Assembly: GCF_900102965.1 (NCBI RefSeq)
Contig: NZ_FNGM01000007.1
Coordinates: forward strand, 828-64,827
Source of the DNA: Paenibacillus jilunlii
GTDB lineage: Bacteria > Bacillota > Bacilli > Paenibacillales > Paenibacillaceae
Direction: 5' to 3'
DNA: 64,000 nt
Part shown: one piece after another, positions 1 to 7,150 of the stretch
Position numbering within the stretch: position 1 is the first letter of the stretch
Layout of the letters: the number at the start of each line of letters is the position of its first letter
Made by a program: the position numbers and the translations under genes
Notes under the pieces: model-generated
What the model was told of the DNA's origin: nothing
What the model saw: only the letters and a program-made list of their open reading frames with translations
The model's database searches: none

Positions 1-74
1 AAGGTACTTTTACCTCTCATTCCCTCCCAGAACTCCCTTACGGCGGAATCAAAGGTACTTTTACCTCTCATTCC
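1..74. repeat. Direct repeat pair, 23 bp
   Basis: The same 23 bases (beginning AAGGTACTTTTACC) occur at 1-23 and again at 52-74. They lie downstream of the leftward EndoQ-like gene. No ORF with a ribosome binding site covers them, so they look like intergenic repeat units cut by the window edge. Confidence 0.7.
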
Positions 75-98
75 TCGGTCCCCTCCGGCGGTGTTCTA

Positions 99-169
99 AC
101 AACGGAGTTTCCGCCGTTGGTTCGCCTAATTCCCGCCAGCGGCCTCATCAACGGCATTTCTGCTGATGA
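99..169. repeat. Two hairpin-forming short repeats
   Basis: Two imperfect inverted repeats lie side by side. One (99-123) pairs AACAACGG with CCGTTGGTT. The other (147-168) pairs CATCA with TGATG around a GGCATTTCTGC core. The core resembles the hairpin inside each unit of the 51-bp tandem array near 56.4 kb. There is no U-run, so a terminator role for the gene on the minus strand is uncertain. Confidence 0.45.
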
Positions 170-225
170 ATCAAAAGGCCGCCTCACCCGCAGCAGATAC
201 ACCTGCGCATGAGACAGCCTCCGTC

Positions 226-1419
226 CTACCCTTTTACTACCTTGCCATAAGTACCGCCGCCGCCGGAGGACAGCTCCAGGGTGCCGGAACGGGCTTTTAC
301 AATATGAGCTGCCAGCTCTGCTCCGGCAACGGCAGCCAGCTCCGCCTCACCGGCAGCGTGCAGGATTCTCATCTCCGTGCCAAAAGCCGCCAGCAGCGCC
401 TCCAGCTTACGCTTGCCAAGTCCCGGAATAAATTCCAGCGGCACCTGGTAGTGATACGGTGGCCGATGTGCCGGGATCAATGGCTGCCCGCGGTCGGCAA
501 TGGCCAGAATCCGGTCGAATACACCCTGGACCAGCTTCTGGCTCCCGCAATACGGGCAGCGCTCCGATGTAGCATATGCTTCATCGGCTATGCTGCCGCA
601 GCCCGCACAATAGGTGCGGTGATATTTGCCCAGCCGGGGATTCAGCCCAAAGTTGCCGCTGATCCGGCGCCCTTCCTGCCGTGCCAGTGCCAGCTTCAGC
701 TCATTAAAGCACGGCTTCTCCATTTCAATCAGATTATACTCACGGCCGATCTTGCCAAGTGAATGGGCATCCGAGTTGGTCAGGAAGGTGAAAGGATCAA
801 GCTCTGAGATATACCCGGCCATTTCCGAATCGGAACTCAATCCAAGTTCTACCGCGGCAATCCGCTCCAGGTCAAACAAATCAGCCATCCGCTCGGCTGC
901 ACAGCCGTACAGTCCTTTATGCGGCGTGAAAATATGTGCCGGAATAAGAATTCCGCCCCGCCCATAAATCTCATCCTGCAGCTCCCGGGCCGGAACATAC
1001 AGCCGCTGGGAGCTCAGATTGATATTCCGCATATGCTTGCCCATCCAGCTGCTGAAATCCTCCATGGCCGCAAGGTCCGGCAGGAAGGCCAGGACGTGGC
1101 ACTCTTTTCGTCCAGGCTCGCGGATTTCAATCTCTGTCCCCAGCACAATAGTCGTTCCCTTGTAAGCAATCCCGCCGCCATCCGCTTCGCTCATCTCGCC
1201 GGAGGCGAGCAGCGCGCGGATATCCGCCAGCACTCCCGGCGCATGGCTGTCGATGATGCCGATCAGCTCCATTCCTTTGCGCTGCGCAGCTTCTTTGGCG
1301 ATTCCGGCGAAGGTAAGGCTGCTGCTGCCGCTGATTTTAACAGCCTGTCCTGCCGATGTCCGTCCGATATGCACATGCAGGTCACAATAAAAGCTCTGAA
1401 GCTTAGACCCTAGTGCCAT
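226..1419 (-). CDS. EndoQ-like PHP-domain nuclease (YqxK family)
   Basis: A 397-residue protein. The N-terminal half is a PHP-type metal hydrolase domain (metal-binding DLHVHIG near residue 13, IGIIDSHAPG near 55, TNSDAHSLG near 215). A four-cysteine zinc ribbon follows (CAGCG ... CPYCG, about 272-293), then a helix-hairpin-helix stretch (IPGLGKRKLEALL). This order is that of endonuclease Q, which nicks 5' of deaminated bases; bacterial relatives include YqxK. Substrate and repair role are inferred from the family. The start overlaps the end of nudF by 10 bases, so the two are probably co-transcribed, as yqkG-yqxK are in Bacillus. Confidence 0.8.
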   Translation of the reverse strand: MALGSKLQSFYCDLHVHIGRTSAGQAVKISGSSSLTFAGIAKEAAQRKGMELIGIIDSHAPGVLADIRALLASGEMSEADGGGIAYKGTTIVLGTEIEIREPGRKECHVLAFLPDLAAMEDFSSWMGKHMRNINLSSQRLYVPARELQDEIYGRGGILIPAHIFTPHKGLYGCAAERMADLFDLERIAAVELGLSSDSEMAGYISELDPFTFLTNSDAHSLGKIGREYNLIEMEKPCFNELKLALARQEGRRISGNFGLNPRLGKYHRTYCAGCGSIADEAYATSERCPYCGSQKLVQGVFDRILAIADRGQPLIPAHRPPYHYQVPLEFIPGLGKRKLEALLAAFGTEMRILHAAGEAELAAVAGAELAAHIVKARSGTLELSSGGGGTYGKVVKG

Positions 1420-1982
1420 TGGCCTGTAAGCGTATATAAATTCCAGGCGTAGACCGCCATCATAGTTTTGGCGTCGGCAATGCGCCCGTCTGCAATGTAT
1501 TGATACGCTTCCTCTAGAGTAAGCTCGGAAACCTCCAGGAACTCATCCTCGTCCAGCGCCATATCCCCAGCCTGGGCATTATCCGTTACATATAAGTGAA
1601 TGATTTCATCCGCAAAGCCGGGAGAGGTATAGAATGACTTCAGCAGCTTCAGCTCCCCGCTGTGAAAACCGGTCTCTTCCTGAAGCTCGCGCCCGGCCGC
1701 AGCCAGCGGATCTTCGCCCGGATCAAGCTTGCCTGCGGGAATCTCCACCTCCGTGCGGTGCATCGGCTGGCGGTACTGCTCAACGACCAGCATTTTGCCC
1801 TGGTTCAGCGCTAATACGGCCACAGCCCCCGGATGCTTCACAACCTCGCGCGTTGCCGTATTGCCGTCAGGCAGCTTGACCGTATCCACCTGCAGCGAAA
1901 TAATTTTGCCCTCAAAAATCGGCTGTGTGGACAAGGTTTCTTCATCCAGTGCGGGATTGCGGTTAATTTCATCTTTTTTCAT
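1410..1982 (-). CDS. nudF: ADP-ribose pyrophosphatase, Nudix family
   Basis: A 190-residue Nudix hydrolase that cleaves ADP-ribose to AMP and ribose 5-phosphate. The Nudix box is clear (GKLDPGEDPLAAAGRELQEE continuing to TGF). The N-terminal strand region and the tail ending TLTGQWH are typical of YqkG/NudF. I chose the ATG at 1982, preceded by AAAGGAGACC at a good distance; the reading frame extends 36 codons further but without a ribosome binding site. It is divergent from the mciZ-like gene and overlaps the following EndoQ-like gene. Confidence 0.88.
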   Translation of the reverse strand: MKKDEINRNPALDEETLSTQPIFEGKIISLQVDTVKLPDGNTATREVVKHPGAVAVLALNQGKMLVVEQYRQPMHRTEVEIPAGKLDPGEDPLAAAGRELQEETGFHSGELKLLKSFYTSPGFADEIIHLYVTDNAQAGDMALDEDEFLEVSELTLEEAYQYIADGRIADAKTMMAVYAWNLYTLTGQWH

Positions 1983-2059
1983 AGGTTTCTGGTCTCCTTT
2001 GGCTTCGGTATGCATAGGGTGTATTATAGCAAACTTAAGAGGAAAGAAGGAATGCAGGC

Positions 2060-2233
2060 ATGAATAACATCCTTGTCCATACAAGCTCATCCGCCGTCAC
2101 AATGGTAGGCAAACCGGAAGAAATAAGGGCCGTCATGGCCGGGTGGATCAAGCAATATGGGCGTGATATGCCTCTGGCCTACATCCTGATGCTGCACTCC
2201 GAATCGCGGAACAGCGCCTCCAAAGCCGGATAG
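2060..2233 (+). CDS. mciZ: MciZ-like FtsZ/Z-ring inhibitor peptide
   Basis: A 57-residue ORF with an AGAAGG ribosome binding site 10 bases upstream. Its core VTMVGKPEEIRAVMAGWI and the following QYGRDMPLAYIL align by eye with Bacillus MciZ (LVGKAWEIRAKLKEYGRTFQYVKDWI), the mother-cell peptide that caps FtsZ filaments. In B. subtilis mciZ also sits beside the nudF homologue, which supports the call. This copy is longer than the 40-residue Bacillus peptide because of a roughly 14-residue Ser/His-rich tail. FtsZ binding is inferred, not shown. Confidence 0.75.
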   Translation: MNNILVHTSSSAVTMVGKPEEIRAVMAGWIKQYGRDMPLAYILMLHSESRNSASKAG

Positions 2234-2280
2234 TCTTCCGCTTGGCACCCGCCCTGACATTCATCAGGCCGCGTAAACAT

Positions 2281-2319
2281 AAGGAGCTGTTCCCGGAGAT
2301 CTACCGGAGACAGCTCCTT
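2281..2319. terminator. Inverted repeat between convergent genes
   Basis: A perfect 10-bp inverted repeat (AAGGAGCTGT / ACAGCTCCTT) with a 19-base spacer lies between the convergent mciZ-like and peptidase genes. Only a short T-rich stretch follows, so termination efficiency is unclear. Confidence 0.4.
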
Positions 2320-2357
2320 CATGCTTTTCACAGCAGCAGCTTAGGCCGCCTGCAGGA

Positions 2358-3485
2358 TTAGCCTTTTACACTTTCTTTTATAATCGCTACAACGAGTTCG
2401 GCTACCTTGACGATATCCCCGGCTTTGATCCGTTCTTTGGTAGTATGGATATTTTCATAGCCGACCGCCAGATTTACCGTTGGCACCTTCAATCCGTTGA
2501 ACACGTTGGCATCGCTGCCGCCGCCGGACGGGAACAGCCGCGGGGTCAGCCCCAGAGAAGTAATTGCACGTTCCGCCAGCTGCACCACGGGATCATGTTC
2601 GTTAAAACTGAACGCCGGATAGATGATCTCACTGCGGAATTCACTCTCTGCACCGTATTCTCGGGCCGTAGTCTCCAGAGCTTCACGCATGGAAGCGATC
2701 TGCAGCTCGACCTTCTCCTGCACAATGCTCCGTGCTTCCGCATCCAGCTGCACATGGTCACAGACCACATTCGTCGGGCCGCCGCCGGCAAATTTGCCGA
2801 TATTGGCTGTCGTTTCATTGTCGATGCGTCCAAGCTTCATCGCCGAAATCGCCTTGCTGGCGACTTGAATGGCGCTGATTCCATCCTCGGGATTCACACC
2901 GGCATGAGCGGATTTGCCAAAAATCTGCATCGTCACCTTCGCCTGGGTCGGCGCTGCTACAGCTATGGCTCCTACCTCGCCGTTGGAATCCAGCGCAAAG
3001 CCAAAATCGGCATCCAGATGGGACGGGTCCATGTTCCGGGCACCCAGCAGCCCCGACTCTTCTCCTGCCGTAATAACAAACTGGATTTGTCCATGTGCCA
3101 GCTTCTGCTCCTGAATCACACGGATGGCTTCGAACAGAGCGGCGAGTCCGGCCTTGTCATCCGAGCCAAGAATCGTGCTGCCGTCGCTGGTAATCCAGCC
3201 GTCTTCACCAAGGGAAGGCTTAATATTTTTGCCTGGAACAACGGTGTCCATATGGCAGGTGAACAGCAGCTTGGGTGCAGCCGTTCCTGCCTCAGCAGGC
3301 CAAGTAACGAACAGATTTCCTGCCCCGTGACCTGTGCGTTCTTTGGAATCATCTTCAATGGCGGTAAGGCCAAGGGCGCTGAATTTTTCAATTAGCACAT
3401 CGGCAATCTGCCGTTCGTTCCCTGTTTCACTATCTACACGGACAAGCTCCATGAATTCCTGAATCAAGCGTTCTTGTGAGATCAT
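2358..3485 (-). CDS. PepT-like M20 family tripeptidase (YqjE type)
   Basis: A 375-residue zinc peptidase of the M20 clan that should remove N-terminal residues from small peptides in the cytosol. Metal and catalytic motifs are in the expected order: CHMDTV near residue 77, LGSDDKAG near 107, ITAGEESGLLGA near 140, and the C-terminal HTTKERI with the last metal-binding His. The internal dimerisation domain lies between about 180 and 290. Length and motifs match the PepT-like subfamily including B. subtilis YqjE. It is transcribed alone, divergent from the prli42 gene. Confidence 0.85.
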   Translation of the reverse strand: MISQERLIQEFMELVRVDSETGNERQIADVLIEKFSALGLTAIEDDSKERTGHGAGNLFVTWPAEAGTAAPKLLFTCHMDTVVPGKNIKPSLGEDGWITSDGSTILGSDDKAGLAALFEAIRVIQEQKLAHGQIQFVITAGEESGLLGARNMDPSHLDADFGFALDSNGEVGAIAVAAPTQAKVTMQIFGKSAHAGVNPEDGISAIQVASKAISAMKLGRIDNETTANIGKFAGGGPTNVVCDHVQLDAEARSIVQEKVELQIASMREALETTAREYGAESEFRSEIIYPAFSFNEHDPVVQLAERAITSLGLTPRLFPSGGGSDANVFNGLKVPTVNLAVGYENIHTTKERIKAGDIVKVAELVVAIIKESVKG

Positions 3486-3581
3486 CGGACTTCCCTCTCT
3501 TTCACGGATACGTTACAATGATAGTATTGTGCCAATCATTCTATATGCTTTTTACTTAAACTAATTCCAAAGGAGTCACTC

Positions 3582-3683
3582 ATGCAACGTCAAAAATGGT
3601 TCCGCATCGTTATCTATGTTATGCTGCTCGCCATGATCGCCTCTACTGTACTCTTCGTCCTTGAGCCTTTTCTGGCCGGTTAA
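3582..3683 (+). CDS. prli42: Prli42-like stressosome-associated miniprotein
   Basis: A 33-residue ORF starting 6 bases after an AAAGGAGT ribosome binding site. It has a short basic N terminus (MQRQKWFR) followed by one hydrophobic helix and an FVLEPFLAG end. Length, composition and topology match Prli42, the conserved Firmicutes membrane peptide reported in Listeria to anchor the stressosome. The match is from memory of the family pattern, not an alignment. A strong hairpin terminator follows, consistent with a real monocistronic gene. Confidence 0.72.
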   Translation: MQRQKWFRIVIYVMLLAMIASTVLFVLEPFLAG

Positions 3684-3704
3684 CTGCCGCCTTGGCACGT
3701 TAAT

Positions 3705-3733
3705 AATAGCGTCCGGATGCTCCGGGCGCTATT
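3705..3733. terminator. Bidirectional intrinsic terminator
   Basis: A 13-bp stem (AATAGCGTCCGGA / TCCGGGCGCTATT, one G-T pair) with a 3-base loop lies between the convergent prli42 and lipB genes. It can serve both, although the flanking T/A runs are short. Confidence 0.75.
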
Positions 3734-3762
3734 TGACTTGAGCGTACATGTCTGTCCGCATC

Positions 3763-4485
3763 TTAGTCGGTCTGCAGCACATCCGTCTGTTCCTCTGCAG
3801 CCGCCGCTTCATAAGGAAAATGCTTAAGAAAGTAAGGTACCAGCTCACCGGCTACTTCCCTGAGCTCAAAGGAACGCCCGGTACATTCCTCCAGCGAAAT
3901 GACGCCATACTCGGCAATCCCGCAAGGAATAATCCCCTGGAATCCCTGTTCTCCGATCCCTGCGCTGACATTGAACGCAAACCCGTGGCTGGTGATAAAA
4001 CCTCTGCGGGATTTGCTCTTGTTGAATTTGACCCCAATAGCGCAGATTTTCTGATCACCGACCCATACTCCGGTATACTCCGGCTTCCGGCTGCCCTCAA
4101 TTCCATAACCTGCCAGAAAATCAATTATAACAGCTTCCAGCCGCCGCAGATAGCCATGCAAATCCACCTTGCCGTCCACCCCCAGCTTCAGCAGCGGGTA
4201 GCCAACCAATTGACCGGGCCCATGATATGTAATATCTCCTCCCCGGTCAATTTCAAACAGCGCAATGCCTTTTTCCTTAAGCTGCTCAGAGCTGAGGAGA
4301 AGATGTTCGGGATGATGCTGCGAGCCGATGGTATAGGTCGGGGGATGCTGCAAAAGAATCAGCCGCTCCGGCCCCGTTCCGGCATCAATCGCCTTAACCG
4401 CCGCCTTTTGCAGCTCCCAGGCTGCTCCATATTCAATGAGAGGCAGATATGAAACTTCCAGTAAGCTTAATTCTGTGCTGCTCAT
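3763..4485 (-). CDS. lipB: Lipoyl(octanoyl) transferase LipB
   Basis: A 240-residue enzyme that moves octanoyl groups from acyl carrier protein to lipoyl domains, the first step of protein lipoylation. The substrate-channel motif DRGGDITYHGPGQLVGYP (about 80-97), the conserved TSHG (166-169) and the catalytic Cys in IIPCGI (Cys188) are all present. It uses an ATG after AGGGGA. It starts 55 bases downstream of the gene for the lipoylated E2 subunit BkdB, so the complex and its lipoylating enzyme are probably made from one transcript. B. subtilis uses LipM/LipL instead; LipB is usual in Paenibacillus. Confidence 0.9.
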   Translation of the reverse strand: MSSTELSLLEVSYLPLIEYGAAWELQKAAVKAIDAGTGPERLILLQHPPTYTIGSQHHPEHLLLSSEQLKEKGIALFEIDRGGDITYHGPGQLVGYPLLKLGVDGKVDLHGYLRRLEAVIIDFLAGYGIEGSRKPEYTGVWVGDQKICAIGVKFNKSKSRRGFITSHGFAFNVSAGIGEQGFQGIIPCGIAEYGVISLEECTGRSFELREVAGELVPYFLKHFPYEAAAAEEQTDVLQTD

Positions 4486-4539
4486 GCTTTCAGGTCCCCT
4501 TTTGGATTACAGTCTCCTGCTACAGGGTCATACCATACC

Positions 4540-6075
4540 TTAATACAGCTTCGTGTCCGGCGTATAGCCTTCCACATTATCCTTGATGCGCTGCAAAAAG
4601 CGGCCGCAAATCACGCCGTCCAGAATCCGGTGGTCCAGCGACAGGCAGATATTGGCCATGGAACGCACGGCGATCATATCGTTGATGACTACAGGCTTTT
4701 TGACGATGGATTCAAAGGTCAGAATGGCTGCCTGCGGATAGTTAATAATCGGGTAGGACAGAATCGAGCCAAAAGAGCCGGTGTTATTGACCGTGAAGGT
4801 TCCGCCCTGCATATCCTCCAGGCGCAGCTTGCCTTCGCGGGTCTTCATGGCCAGTTCATCAATTTCGCGGGCAAGCCCGGCGACATTCTTCTGGTCTGCC
4901 TTTTTGATGACCGGCGTCATCACAGAATCCTCGGTGCCGACGGCCAGCGAGATGTTAATGTCGCGTTTGACGATGATTTTGTCTACGGCCCAGACCGAGT
5001 TCATAATCGGATAATCCTTAATGGCACTGACAACAGCCTTCATCAGAAAAGCCAGATAAGTCAGGTTAATGCCTTCCTTGCGCTTGAACTCATCCTTCAG
5101 CTTGTTGCGCAGAATAACCAGATTGGTCACATCGACTTCGATCATCGTCCAGGCATGCGGAATCTCCGAGACACTCTGGCGCATTCTTGTCGCAATGGTG
5201 TTGCGGATCGGAGTAACATCAATCAGATATTCTGAGCTGCTGCCCCGTCCGCCCTCTACTTCAATTGTAGGGATACGCGGAGTTTCGCTGAGGTGCAGGC
5301 CGGACTGGCGAACCGGCTCCAGCGCTTCCTGCACTTCTTCCTGAATCACCTGAAATGCAGGCTGCTGCAAAGCTTCCGGTGCCTGCTGTCCGGCAGCAGC
5401 GCCCGGTGCCGCGGTGGCCCCGGCAGCACGAGCCGGTGTACCGGTGGCCCCGGCAGCATGAGCCGGTGCTGTGGTGGCTCCGGCTGCTGCTGCGCCGCCG
5501 TTGTCCAGGTACGTCAGAACGTCCTTGCGTGTGATGCGGCCGCCCAGACCGGTCCCCGGCACAGCCGTGAGATCGATGCCGTGCTCCGCGGCAAGCGTCT
5601 GCACCGCCGGGGAATACCGCGAGCGCATCGGTGCCGATGCTTCAAAAGCAGCGGCAGGAGCCGCCGCTCTGCCCGCTGCCGGAGCCGGGCTTGGCGCTGC
5701 CGGGCGGGACGCGGCCGGTCGGGACGAGGCCTGTGCCGCAGGCACATTGCCCGCCGCAGGCGCAGTGTCCGCCGCAGGCGCGCCCGGGGCCGCAGCTGCC
5801 GGTGCGCTTGGCGCGGCCGGAGCTGCTACCGCAATGCGGGCGATCACTTCGCCCACACTGACGGTCTGGCCTTCTTCGGCCAGCAGCTCTACCAGTGTGC
5901 CGTCCACAGTGGCCGGCAGCTCCGCATTCACTTTATCCGTAATCAGATCACAGAGCGGTTCGTACTGCTCGATGGAATCTCCGGGCTGCTTCAGCCATTT
6001 GCCGATCGTTGCCGACACCAGCGACTCTGCCAGCTGCGGCATGATCACATCGGTCAGCTTTGTGTTGTCAGACAT
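4540..6075 (-). CDS. bkdB: Branched-chain 2-oxo acid dehydrogenase E2 (lipoamide acyltransferase)
   Basis: A 511-residue E2 core subunit that accepts the acyl group from E1 on its lipoyl arm and passes it to CoA. Domains in order: lipoyl domain 5-80 (lipoyl Lys48 in LITDKVNAEL), an Ala/Pro linker, the E1/E3-binding domain (RYSPAVQTLAAEHGIDL to GGRITRKDVL), a second Ala/Thr/Gly-rich linker with imperfect ATGTPARAAGA-type repeats, and the catalytic domain with the active-site HRILDG near the C terminus. I chose the ATG at 6075 after AAGGAG; 24 further upstream codons are open but fall in repeat DNA. Substrate assignment follows the E1 genes. Confidence 0.88.
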   Translation of the reverse strand: MSDNTKLTDVIMPQLAESLVSATIGKWLKQPGDSIEQYEPLCDLITDKVNAELPATVDGTLVELLAEEGQTVSVGEVIARIAVAAPAAPSAPAAAAPGAPAADTAPAAGNVPAAQASSRPAASRPAAPSPAPAAGRAAAPAAAFEASAPMRSRYSPAVQTLAAEHGIDLTAVPGTGLGGRITRKDVLTYLDNGGAAAAGATTAPAHAAGATGTPARAAGATAAPGAAAGQQAPEALQQPAFQVIQEEVQEALEPVRQSGLHLSETPRIPTIEVEGGRGSSSEYLIDVTPIRNTIATRMRQSVSEIPHAWTMIEVDVTNLVILRNKLKDEFKRKEGINLTYLAFLMKAVVSAIKDYPIMNSVWAVDKIIVKRDINISLAVGTEDSVMTPVIKKADQKNVAGLAREIDELAMKTREGKLRLEDMQGGTFTVNNTGSFGSILSYPIINYPQAAILTFESIVKKPVVINDMIAVRSMANICLSLDHRILDGVICGRFLQRIKDNVEGYTPDTKLY

Positions 6076-6091
6076 AATGTCACTCCTTAAA

Positions 6092-6240
6092 GTTTTGTAA
6101 GCAATGCTTACAGATATAACTTCATACAAAACTCGCTTCGGAAGCATACGCTTTAGTTTTGTAAGCGATGTTTTACAGATATAACTTCATACAAAACTCG
6201 CTTCGGAAGCATACGTTTTAGTTTTGTAAGCGATGCTTGC
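6092..6240 (-). repeat. RBS-linked repeat, two full copies and one partial
   Basis: Units at 6092-6155 and 6156-6220 are nearly identical 64-65-bp tandem copies, with a partial third from 6221. Read on the minus strand, each carries GCTTCCGAAGC, then GTTTTGTA ... TACAAAAC as inverted arms. The last copy runs directly into the AAGGAG of bkdB. Related single copies precede bkdAA (9191-9248) and spoIIIAF (47862-47918). Confidence 0.8.
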
Positions 6241-6312
6241 TGTCTATATAAGTTGAACTGGAAACTTGCAAGCTTGGGAAACGTAAGTGAAGCTCATCAG
6301 GAACCGAAGTTA

Positions 6313-6494
6313 GGTGGAAAAAGTAAAACTAATTCGCTGAAATCCTGACGGCAGAAAGCTTTAGTTGGATTTTGTACACCTAATTCAGGCATTTTCATCT
6401 CATATGGCCTCTTTCAGCCGGATTAGTGATACTTTTTCCCACATAGGCTTCTCCATAAGCCGAACGCGTTCGATTAGTGATACTTTTTCCACTA
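6313..6494. repeat. Dispersed ~185-bp repeat (family R1), copy 1
   Basis: It begins with GTGGAAAAAGTAAAACTAATT and ends with the inverted core ATTAGTGATACTTTTTCCACTA; a second inverted core lies at about 6416-6443. A conserved ATTTTGTACACCTAATTCAGG-type segment lies inside. Two further copies lie at 28315-28497 and, inverted, at 53068-53254. Confidence 0.82.
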
Positions 6495-6608
6495 TATAAT
6501 TTGAACTTAACAAACTTGAACTTAACAAATACGAAGGGGTGCAAGCACGCCCACCCATCCGATGCGGATTTCTTTCCAAAACCTCTTTCCAAGTAGGTCA
6601 ATCCGCAT

Positions 6609-6743
6609 CCTATCCTGCACATTCAATTTTACATTTTACACCCCTCTAGGGTGCCGCGCAGAGGCATGGAGGTTCTATCCTGCACATACATTTTCACGCT
6701 TATATTTGCATCCTCTAAGGTGCCGTGCAGAGGCATGGAGGTT
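6609..6743. repeat. Tandem pair of 66-69-bp units
   Basis: Two head-to-tail units (6609-6674 and 6675-6743) each begin TATCCTGCACAT and end with GCAGAGGCATGGAGGTT. They are not seen elsewhere in the window. Confidence 0.7.
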
Positions 6744-6745
6744 CT

Positions 6746-6930
6746 ATTGCACTTTATGCAGCAGATGACCCTTAAATCGGTCAAAAAGATCAATCTAATG
6801 CACTTTGTACACTAGAATTCCCTGAAAAAGCGGTTTTTGACTCCAAATCCAGAAATCTGTTGCACAAAATACAGCAGAATGCGATTTGAAGCAGAACACT
6901 CAGCATTCTATTGCACGAAGTACAATCACG
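6746..6930. repeat. Cluster of short imperfect palindromes (family R4)
   Basis: Four roughly 21-bp imperfect palindromes of the form CTATTGCACnAAnTACAATAG start near 6748, 6798, 6859 and 6908, spaced 49-61 bases apart. Two similar elements in the opposite orientation lie near 41737 and 41791. Confidence 0.6.
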
Positions 6931-6988
6931 CCAAAACTCTACTTGCCACAATAAAGATTACAGAGCTTCAAGTTCAAACTATACAACA

Positions 6989-7116
6989 ATGAGCGACCTT
7001 ATAACGATGAACCGTCCTTATAACGATGAAACTGTCCTTATAATTATGAACTATCCTTCTAACTGTAAACTATCCTTCTAACTGTAAACTGTCCTTCTAA
7101 CGATGAACTGTCCTTC
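6989..7116. repeat. 19-20-bp tandem array, about 7 units
   Basis: Seven degenerate units with consensus near ATGAACTGTCCTTATAACG follow one another just downstream of the bkdAB stop. On the transcribed minus strand each unit carries an AAGGA-like sequence. No protein-coding frame is evident. Confidence 0.75.
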
Positions 7117-7150
7117 GATTTTTCAATTTCAATCTATCCGTAATGAAAGA

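Larger units (their letters stand above)
6076..7150. other. Repeat-packed gap inside the bkd cluster
   Basis: These 1075 bases separate bkdAB from bkdB and hold no convincing gene. They are a mosaic of repeat families: RBS-linked units (6092-6240), a 180-bp inverted-core repeat (6313-6494), a 66-69-bp tandem pair (6609-6743), four short palindromes (6748-6930) and a 19-20-bp tandem array (6989-7116). I see no clear terminator or promoter, so whether bkdB is expressed from the upstream transcript is open. Confidence 0.8.

Noticed and set aside
5293..6100. Plus-strand ORFs over bkdB
   Set aside because: They are antisense shadows of the Ala/Pro-rich linker region of the E2 gene.
6092..6240. 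Phage attachment site or IS ends
   Set aside because: No integrase or transposase nearby, and the units recur in front of ordinary genes; a leader repeat explains them better.
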